From the NCBI GenBank assembly GCA_937897645.1, contig CALCNV010000091.1, positions 1-27,762 on the forward strand: a stretch of 27,762 nt of DNA, written 5' to 3'. The stretch is from an uncultured Lysobacteraceae bacterium (lineage in GTDB: Bacteria; Pseudomonadota; Gammaproteobacteria; Xanthomonadales; Xanthomonadaceae). The notes beneath the pieces were generated by a model, which did no database searches, was not told the DNA's origin, and saw nothing but the letters and a program-made list of their open reading frames with translations. Made by a program: the position numbers and the translations under genes. Shown here piece by piece: positions 23,879 to 27,762 of the stretch (position 1 is the stretch's first letter; the number at the start of each line of letters is the position of its first letter).

Positions 23879-23907
23879 ATTGTATCCGCCCGCAGTTCCC
23901 GCAACAA
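23879..23907 (-). promoter_or_regulatory. Promoter of tRNA-Leu
   Basis: On the minus strand TTGTTG, 17 bases and TACAAT end 12 bases upstream of the mature tRNA 5' end. The -35 box abuts the T-run of the terminator copy at 23905-23937. Confidence 0.55.
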
Positions 23908-23937
23908 AAAAACGCCCGGCGTTGGCCGGGCGCTTCG
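23905..23937 (-). terminator. Terminator hairpin, left copy
   Basis: On the minus strand CGCCCGGCCAACGCCGGGCG is followed by seven T residues. It stands next to the tRNA-Lys 3' fragment in the same arrangement as the terminator of the intact tRNA-Lys, so it is probably the original tRNA-Lys terminator. Confidence 0.8.
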
Positions 23938-23941
23938 GGTG

Positions 23942-23966
23942 TGGTGGGCTGTGAAGGATTCGAACC
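23942..23966 (-). pseudogene. tRNA-Lys 3' end fragment, att-like direct repeat
   Basis: These 25 bases are identical to 24074-24098, the last 25 nt of the intact tRNA-Lys (half of the TPsiC arm, acceptor strand, CCA). Identity stops abruptly at 23966. The rest of a tRNA is absent: no matching acceptor 5' strand or anticodon arm follows. A 3'-end copy of this kind is the usual scar of site-specific integration into a tRNA gene, or of a tRNA duplication that was later deleted. Confidence 0.75.
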
Positions 23967-24037
23967 GCGCCACCGTAGCCCGCGATCGCCGTGATGCCCG
24001 ACGCGCCGCAGCGCGCCCATATCTATGAGTACAGGAC

Positions 24038-24066
24038 ATAAAAAACGCCCGGACAAGCCGGGCGCC
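24038..24066 (-). terminator. Terminator of tRNA-Lys
   Basis: On the minus strand GCGCCCGGCTTGTCCGGGCG then TTTTTTAT forms a GC-rich stem with a T-run about ten bases after the tRNA CCA. The stem sequence resembles the left copy at 23905-23937, but the loop and flank differ. Confidence 0.85.
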
Positions 24067-24073
24067 TTTGATA

Positions 24074-24149
24074 TGGTGGGCTGTGAAGGATTCGAACCTT
24101 CGACCTATTGATTAAGAGTCAACTGCTCTACCAACTGAGCTAACAGCCC
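24074..24149 (-). tRNA. tRNA-Lys(CTT)
   Basis: This is a 76-nt tRNA with acceptor GGGCTGT/ACAGCCC, discriminator A, encoded CCA, D-arm TAGCTCAGTTGGTAGA and TPsiC AGGTTCGAATCCT. The anticodon loop CTCTTAA gives CTT, reading AAG. Its 3' end is repeated 132 bp away, and a recombinase gene begins 178 bp from its 5' end. Confidence 0.97.
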
Positions 24150-24164
24150 TGAAACTGCGTGGAT

Positions 24165-24193
24165 ATTGTAACAAGTCGCAGCGAATTCAGGAA
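24165..24193 (-). promoter_or_regulatory. Promoter of tRNA-Lys
   Basis: On the minus strand TTCCTG, 17 bases and TACAAT precede the tRNA by about 16 bases. The -10 box is good and the -35 box weak. If correct, any foreign DNA on the right begins beyond about 24193. Confidence 0.5.
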
Positions 24194-24291
24194 CCCGCAG
24201 CCACTTTTTCGATATGGGGTGGAAGACGGGAGTTTTTTCCGAATGCCCTGAAGACCGTTGATAGCTAACGCTCTCGGGGTTTTGGATGGTA

Positions 24292-24315
24292 CGGTGACCT
24301 AAATAGGTGACCTAA
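24292..24315. repeat. Short direct repeat GGTGACCTAA upstream of the recombinase gene
   Basis: GGTGACCTAA occurs twice with a 13-base period (24293-24302 and 24306-24315), ending 11 bases before the recombinase ATG. The spacing, slightly over one helical turn, fits paired protein sites such as recombinase arm sites or an operator. No function is shown by the sequence alone. Confidence 0.5.
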
Positions 24316-24326
24316 CGCCCTCCTCC

Positions 24327-25736
24327 ATGAACTCGCCATCTTACCTGAAACAACGAAAGCTCGGCTGGTATGTCCAGCTCCCTGTACCCCGCTCACTTCA
24401 ACCTGCACTCGGCTGCAAAGTCCTCACGCGCTCCCTAAGGACACGCGACAAGAACGAAGCCATGCGCCTGAGGCACGGCGTGATCGTCGAGCTTCAGCGG
24501 CAGCTTGAGTCCGTTGCAAGCGAACCCGCACCCTCGACACCCGAAGGCCTGATCCAGGCGGCTCAGGAAGCGCGTTCTGCAGTGGAGCGCGGCAGGGTAA
24601 GCGCACGGGAGGCAGGGATCGATTTCGATGCCTCCGTTGAACATGTCCTCTCCAAGGCAGAGCGGGAGCATGGTGTGGACTCCGAAGGTCACCCTCGCCT
24701 CCCTCCTGCAGACGTTGCGGCGATTCGACGCGCTCGTAAGGCACTGGCCGGGAAGCTCGAGTCCACACTCGACCATCAGCTTGAGTCCTACCTCAGCGAG
24801 ACCAAGGAGCGGATCAATGCCTCCACAGTGGACGCCAAGCGGCGAAGCATGGAGGCCTTTACGGCTTGGTTCGGTGGTGACCGTGACGGCACTGAGGTGA
24901 CCCGGCGCGAGGTTGGGCGCTATGTGTCGGAGGTGATGCTCAAGCGGGTGAAGAAGGGCGGCTCACCTCATTCGGTAGCCACGCGGAAGAAAGAGATCTC
25001 AGACCTCCGCGCATGGTTCGACTGGATGCTTGAGCGTGGTGTGATTGAGGTGAACCCGGTAGACCGGATGTCCAAGACGGTGAAGGGTTCCACCAGAGGG
25101 AAGCAGAAGCCTCGGGAGCTGTGGTCACTTGAGGAGCTGACTACTCTGTTCCATGGGGTGAAGCCTGAGGATCCCATGTGGTCACTTGCGGCGATTGCGG
25201 TTTATACCGGCATGCGACGCGAAGAGGTCGGAGAGCTTCGGAAGTCGTCTGTAGATGGCGAGGTGCTAAAGGTCGGCGAAGGAAAGAACGAGGCAGCGAT
25301 CAGGCGCGTGCCTATCCATCCTGCGATTGCTCCACTCATCGCCCAGCTTGAGGCAACGACAACCGACGATTACCTGATCCCCGGTCTGTCCCGAGGTGGT
25401 CCCGACAAGCGGCGCGGGTGGAACGTCGGCAAGCGGTTCGGTCGACGGATCCGAAAACTGGGAATCACTGATCCCGGTATCGTCTTCCACACACTCCGCA
25501 ACACGTTCTCCAATGCGATGGAGAAGGCCGGCGTACCTGAGTCGACTGCAGAGCTTCTGGTGGGTCACACGCGGGACGGTATGACCTACGGAACCTACTC
25601 CAAGGACTTGCCCGATTCGGTGAAGCGCGAGGCGGTCCTCAAGCTGTCCTGTGGTCCCCTTGATTCGTACATTGCAGGGGAAGGCGCGAAGGTCGTGATA
25701 GCGAAGCCGCCGAAGGTGAGGAAGGCTCGCGAGTGA
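24327..25736 (+). CDS. Tyrosine recombinase / phage-type integrase with DUF6538-like N-terminus
   Basis: The 469-aa protein has an N-terminal segment (1-55) resembling DUF6538 (YLKQRKLGWYVQLPVPRSLQ), a helical linker rich in charge, a SAM-like core-binding domain (about 145-255) and a C-terminal catalytic domain. Catalytic residues are R297 (TGMRREE), K320 (GEGKNE), H388 and R391 (FHTLRNTF), H414 (LVGHTRDG) and the nucleophile Y424 (YGTYS), so all are intact. It should integrate and excise its host element. CCTCCTCC before the ATG is not a Shine-Dalgarno, so initiation may be weak or regulated. It lies beside tRNA-Lys but at the tRNA 5' side, which is unusual. Confidence 0.93.
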   Translation: MNSPSYLKQRKLGWYVQLPVPRSLQPALGCKVLTRSLRTRDKNEAMRLRHGVIVELQRQLESVASEPAPSTPEGLIQAAQEARSAVERGRVSAREAGIDFDASVEHVLSKAEREHGVDSEGHPRLPPADVAAIRRARKALAGKLESTLDHQLESYLSETKERINASTVDAKRRSMEAFTAWFGGDRDGTEVTRREVGRYVSEVMLKRVKKGGSPHSVATRKKEISDLRAWFDWMLERGVIEVNPVDRMSKTVKGSTRGKQKPRELWSLEELTTLFHGVKPEDPMWSLAAIAVYTGMRREEVGELRKSSVDGEVLKVGEGKNEAAIRRVPIHPAIAPLIAQLEATTTDDYLIPGLSRGGPDKRRGWNVGKRFGRRIRKLGITDPGIVFHTLRNTFSNAMEKAGVPESTAELLVGHTRDGMTYGTYSKDLPDSVKREAVLKLSCGPLDSYIAGEGAKVVIAKPPKVRKARE

Positions 25737-25789
25737 ATATGAATCCGATGCCGGATACCTATGCACACTTGGATTTTTTTCCGTGATTC

Positions 25790-25824
25790 CATGTGGCTCC
25801 ACCCACCAACTGGAGCTACACATG
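25790..25824 (+). promoter_or_regulatory. Hairpin covering the ribosome binding site and start of the 49-aa gene
   Basis: CATGTG-GCTCCA pairs with TGGAGC-(TA)-CACATG, 12 base pairs with a two-base bulge and a nine-base loop. The right arm contains the Shine-Dalgarno GGAG (25812-25815) and the ATG (25822-25824), so both would be masked in the folded mRNA. Confidence 0.6.
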
Positions 25825-25971
25825 CCTACTCTCAACATCACCACCGAACGCCTCCTCACCGGTGAAGCCGCCGACCTCCTCACCCTGCAGCGCAAGCCCT
25901 ACGGCTCGACGCTGTGTGTGGTGTTGTTCGGTAGGCGGCTCATCGTCGATCTGATCAGTGTGGGACGTTAG
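25822..25971 (+). CDS. Small hypothetical protein, 49 aa
   Basis: The protein MPTLNITTERLLTGEAADLL... ends LCVVLFGRRLIVDLISVGR. It is short, with a mixed hydrophobic C-terminal half (about 30-46) too polar to be a sure membrane helix. The ATG is preceded at good spacing by GGAG, which is the main support for it being real; an earlier in-frame ATG at 25783 has none. It follows the recombinase gene by 85 bp on the same strand. Its last 17 bases overlap, antisense, the 3' end of the 190-aa gene. No family is recognised. Confidence 0.55.
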   Translation: MPTLNITTERLLTGEAADLLTLQRKPYGSTLCVVLFGRRLIVDLISVGR

Positions 25972-26527
25972 CTGCCGCTTTCGCCTGTGCGGCTTCCTCA
26001 AGATCCTGCATGAACTCCTGCAGGAACGCAGAGCCGCGTGCCTTGCGTTCGGCTCTCCGCGCTTCCTGCTCTGCTAGGAGCGTGGAGACGTCGGGGCGTG
26101 GGCGGTCTTGTAGGTAGTGGCGCGGGCGAACCTTGCCGGCACTCAAGGCCCAGTGAGGGAGGATCCATGGGCCGTCGTAGTCGGGAGCCTTCTCCGGCAG
26201 CTTCGTATTCCGCAGGACTTCAATCTTCTCGCGCAGGTCTGCAGTCTCTTCAATCCAGGCGGCGCACAAGTCACACCCAAGGGACGCCTCGCGCTTCGTA
26301 CGGGCGACGCTATTGAACTTGGGTTCTGCCTCGTCAGTGAGAAGCGGCGTACCGGGATACATCATGCGGAACGCTCCGCTCTTGTCGGCATGCAGGGTCT
26401 CCAGCCGGAATAGGAACGCCTCCAGTGACAAACGGGAACGCCTCAGTCGCGAGATGGTCTTCCTGCGTTCCAGTGCAGCCGGATCAGTGTCCAAAGGCTT
26501 CACTGCCTTCAATGTGGTTTTGCTCAT
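25955..26527 (-). CDS. Hypothetical protein, 190 aa, accessory element
   Basis: It starts MSKTTLKAVKPLDTDPAALE with AGGAGAG upstream, a strong start. An earlier in-frame ATG lacks one. The protein is soluble and highly charged. A basic stretch RRKTISRLRRSRLSLE lies at about 26-41, a single Cys pair in LGCDLCAAWIEET lies mid-protein, and the C-terminus (about 150-190) is a predicted charged helix, possibly coiled (LLAEQEARRAERKARG). I do not recognise a family. The basic segment would suit nucleic-acid contact, but that is only inference. The upstream region carries the paired repeats described separately, so those may govern this gene. Confidence 0.75.
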   Translation of the reverse strand: MSKTTLKAVKPLDTDPAALERRKTISRLRRSRLSLEAFLFRLETLHADKSGAFRMMYPGTPLLTDEAEPKFNSVARTKREASLGCDLCAAWIEETADLREKIEVLRNTKLPEKAPDYDGPWILPHWALSAGKVRPRHYLQDRPRPDVSTLLAEQEARRAERKARGSAFLQEFMQDLEEAAQAKAAANVPH

Positions 26528-26564
26528 GTGGTCTCTCCTTGGAGATGGATTCAATGGGGTAGGC

Positions 26565-26820
26565 AAATCGCGACACCTGACGGGATCTCAGTTTTTCCGC
26601 TGGGGTAGTAGCGGCAATGCCTGAGGTGTCGTGAGGTGTCGCGTTGGGGAGGTTCTAGGGGCATCTGAAGCGAGGGATCTCCCTCGCATCGATGCAGGAA
26701 CGGAGGTGGCTCAAATCGCGACACCTCACGGGATTCCGGGGCTACCCGCACCTACCCCCTCAGGAGACCCCGGCATGTCCGTGAGGTGTAGCTGCCGGAG
26801 GCCTTCTAGGGCCATCTCAG
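26565..26820. repeat. Two diverged ~107-bp repeats, each with 13-bp inverted arms
   Basis: Unit A (about 26565-26670) and unit B (about 26713-26820) share CAAATCGCGACACCT at one end and TTCTAGGG(G/C)CATCT at the other, with a period of about 148-150 bp. In each unit CGCGACACCT(G/C)AC (26569-26581 and 26717-26729) faces an inverted GTGAGGTGT(CGCG) (26631-26643; 26781-26793 imperfect), arms about 50 bp apart. Unit A has an extra direct TGAGGTGTC at 26622-26630. A hairpin GCGAGGG-ATCT-CCCTCGC lies between the units. There is no coding content; the repeats fill the region upstream of the 190-aa gene. Confidence 0.7.
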
Positions 26821-27101
26821 AGGGTGCATGTCTTGGCGCGTGAGCTGCCTTGCTTCGCTGCTCTCTGCAGCACGGTGCGAAGGGGTGCGCCTCCCTCAGT
26901 CCCTGCCATCACCAGAGCGAGCGACTCCTCGACGGTCTGGCGAAACTCGGAGGGGACGTTGCCGTCTGCCTTGCTCGCTTCCCTGAGGTAGAGGCAGGAC
27001 GGCTCACGGTGGAGCGTGGTGGTGTGGGATCGATCAGGATCCAAGGGGCAGTAAGGAGCGCCGCAAGTGCTGAACTTGGGGCAGGCGCGGGGCGTGGTCA
27101 T
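26817..27101 (-). CDS. Hypothetical protein, 94 aa, with Cys4 motif
   Basis: The N-terminal third has four cysteines: C7-x5-C13-x4-C18-x17-C36 in the context CPKFSTCGAPYCPLD and EPSCLYL. This could bind a metal such as zinc. The rest is a charged helical region (SEFRQTVEESLALVMAG). There is no signal peptide. It begins ten bases after the stop of the 105-aa gene, so the two are likely cotranscribed, and its 3' end runs into the border of repeat unit B. Proteins of this size with such a motif occur in phages and integrative elements, but I cannot name the family or function. Confidence 0.65.
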   Translation of the reverse strand: MTTPRACPKFSTCGAPYCPLDPDRSHTTTLHREPSCLYLREASKADGNVPSEFRQTVEESLALVMAGTEGGAPLRTVLQRAAKQGSSRAKTCTL

Positions 27102-27111
27102 TCCCGCTGCC

Positions 27112-27429
27112 TCAATCGATCACGACTTCAGCGGTCGTGGTGTATGCGGCATGGATGGACGGGCGTCGATTGGAGTACGGCAGCAGGAGTGCATGCTGCG
27201 AATACGCCAGCGAGACCTTGCCCAGCACTTCCACTTTCGTGGCGCGGTGTGATTCGGTGGTGCCGTCTTCAGCGACAACGATCACGAGGGCTACCGTCTG
27301 AGTGTTGCCGGGTGACCGGTCGAGGTTTCGGGTGATGCCCTCTTCGTCGGTGAGGAGGTACTTGAGGGAACCGGCGGGCAGGCTGGTGCCGGTAGGCGCG
27401 GGTGCTGCGGCTTTGGGTTTCGTAGGCAT
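27112..27429 (-). CDS. Hypothetical protein, 105 aa
   Basis: The protein starts MPTKPKAAAPAPTGTSLPAG, a basic Pro/Ala-rich and probably disordered tail. A compact region rich in beta strands follows (SLKYLLTDEEGITRNL, TVALVIVVAEDGTTESHRATKVEVLGKVSLAY). No motif is recognised. The Shine-Dalgarno is poor (GGA about 11 bases upstream), but the gene lies in tight order with the 94-aa gene. A hairpin with terminator-like form stands just upstream. The function is unknown. Confidence 0.6.
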   Translation of the reverse strand: MPTKPKAAAPAPTGTSLPAGSLKYLLTDEEGITRNLDRSPGNTQTVALVIVVAEDGTTESHRATKVEVLGKVSLAYSQHALLLPYSNRRPSIHAAYTTTAEVVID

Positions 27430-27448
27430 AGGGGATCCAGAAATAGGA

Positions 27449-27469
27449 AAGGCCTCGCGAGGAGGCCTT
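27449..27469 (-). terminator. Hairpin upstream of the 105-aa gene, possible terminator or attenuator
   Basis: On the minus strand AAGGCCTC-CTCGC-GAGGCCTT is an eight-pair stem followed by TCCTATTTCT. It lies between the short frame at 27489 and the 105-aa gene and could end or attenuate transcription. Confidence 0.5.
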
Positions 27470-27488
27470 GAGGTGGTGGTGAGGTGGG

Positions 27489-27641
27489 TCAGAAGCCCCG
27501 GCGGAGCCGGTCGTCTTCATCGCGGAGGTGGATCAGGTGGCGGATCAGCTCTCGCACACCCACGTTCATCCATATTTGCCGCTCGGTGTCTTCAAGACGC
27601 GGGGAGCGCTCCGGGTACACGGCGTCGAGCATTTCGATCAA
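27489..27641 (-). CDS. Short hypothetical protein, start uncertain or gene broken
   Basis: The frame ending at 27489 encodes ...SALIEMLDAVYPERSPRLEDTERQIWMNVGVRELIRHLIHLRDEDDRLRRGF, which looks like a real helical protein. The open frame extends to 27713 and the protein-like sequence reaches back to about VEKYDIDTQIEIAATN. Upstream of the TTG at 27641 there is no ATG, GTG or TTG before the in-frame stop. The listed start is that TTG (50 aa); an ATG at 27632 gives 47 aa. A non-standard start, a frameshift near 27690 (a short frame from ATG 27760 runs into this spot in the neighbouring phase) or a truncated gene are all possible. Function unknown. Confidence 0.45.
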   Translation of the reverse strand: MIEMLDAVYPERSPRLEDTERQIWMNVGVRELIRHLIHLRDEDDRLRRGF

Positions 27642-27762
27642 GGCACTGTTGGTGGCTGCAATCTCGATCTGCGTATCGATGTCGTACTTTTCGACAGGAC
27701 CGTGGATCCGGGTTCACCCCCGTTTTCACGGACACTTACGAGAAGGCCGATCGAGGCCATGA

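Noticed and set aside
23942..24098. The 25-bp tRNA repeats as the ends of the integrase element at 24327-27762
   Set aside because: Both copies lie on the same side of the recombinase gene, so they cannot bracket it. They must mark a different event.
26565..26820. Possible CRISPR array
   Set aside because: There are only two long, diverged units with internal inverted arms, no short identical repeats with regular spacers, and no cas genes.
27484..27762. Plus-strand frame open to the right edge
   Set aside because: It is Ser/Arg-rich and antisense to the more protein-like minus-strand frame.
24327..27762. A defence or toxin-antitoxin system in the accessory segment
   Set aside because: No nuclease, helicase, kinase, toxin or antitoxin motif could be seen in the visible proteins. 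Size and tight spacing alone are not enough to call one.

Overview
The window looks like chromosome of a GC-rich gammaproteobacterium of the Lysobacteraceae (Xanthomonadaceae). The evidence is the tig-clpP-clpX-lon-hup-(tRNA)-ppiD block, a gloB/yafS-like/rnhA/dnaQ neighbourhood with mltD, a kdkA-opsX lipopolysaccharide core pair, and several extragenic palindromes of the GTAG/GTGG type known from Stenotrophomonas, Xanthomonas and Lysobacter. The genus cannot be resolved from this sequence. About 24 kb reads as core genome. The last 3.5 kb (about 24200 to the end) reads as the start of an integrated element.

Layout. 1-1265: 3' part of a GH43 glycosidase gene. 1266-2085: intergenic DNA with a perfect 31-bp-arm palindrome, the 4.5S SRP RNA gene (ffs) and a 179-bp MITE-like element. 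2086-5921 (minus): six tightly packed genes, kdkA - MBL-fold hydrolase - moaA - moaC - moaD - moaE, with a palindromic repeat inserted between moaD and moaE. 5941-6987 (plus): opsX-type heptosyltransferase, starting 19 bp from kdkA. 7063-7912 (minus): an orphan Cys-rich lipoprotein and a DUF6165 gene bracketed by palindromes. 8078-8167: tRNA-Ser(CGA). 8369-9073: PP2C phosphatase. 9160-11567 (minus): dnaQ, GNAT, rnhA, yafS-like methyltransferase. 11624-14483 (plus): gloB, mltD, fabI. 14555-23439 (minus): ppiD, tRNA-Asp, tRNA-Val, hup, lon, clpX, clpP, tig, a proteostasis block with a heat-shock type promoter before lon. 23781-24149 (minus): tRNA-Leu(TAG), a 25-bp copy of a tRNA-Lys 3' end, and an intact tRNA-Lys(CTT).

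From 24327 on: a tyrosine recombinase with a DUF6538-like N-terminus, then small genes I do not recognise. They are a 49-aa gene whose ribosome binding site and start codon lie in a strong hairpin, a convergent 190-aa gene, a pair of diverged ~107-bp repeats each carrying inverted GCGACACCT-type arms, a 94-aa Cys4 protein, a 105-aa protein and a short frame lacking a normal start. The element runs off the right edge, so its far end and most of its cargo are not visible.

How the genes fit together: kdkA and opsX act on the Kdo/heptose part of the LPS core. moaACDE make molybdopterin. DnaQ and RNase H serve replication. ClpXP, Lon, trigger factor, PpiD and HU are growth and stress housekeeping. 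I found no defence system, CRISPR array, toxin-antitoxin pair or complete IS that the sequence supports. The most unusual material is the accessory segment at the right edge and the repeat structures.
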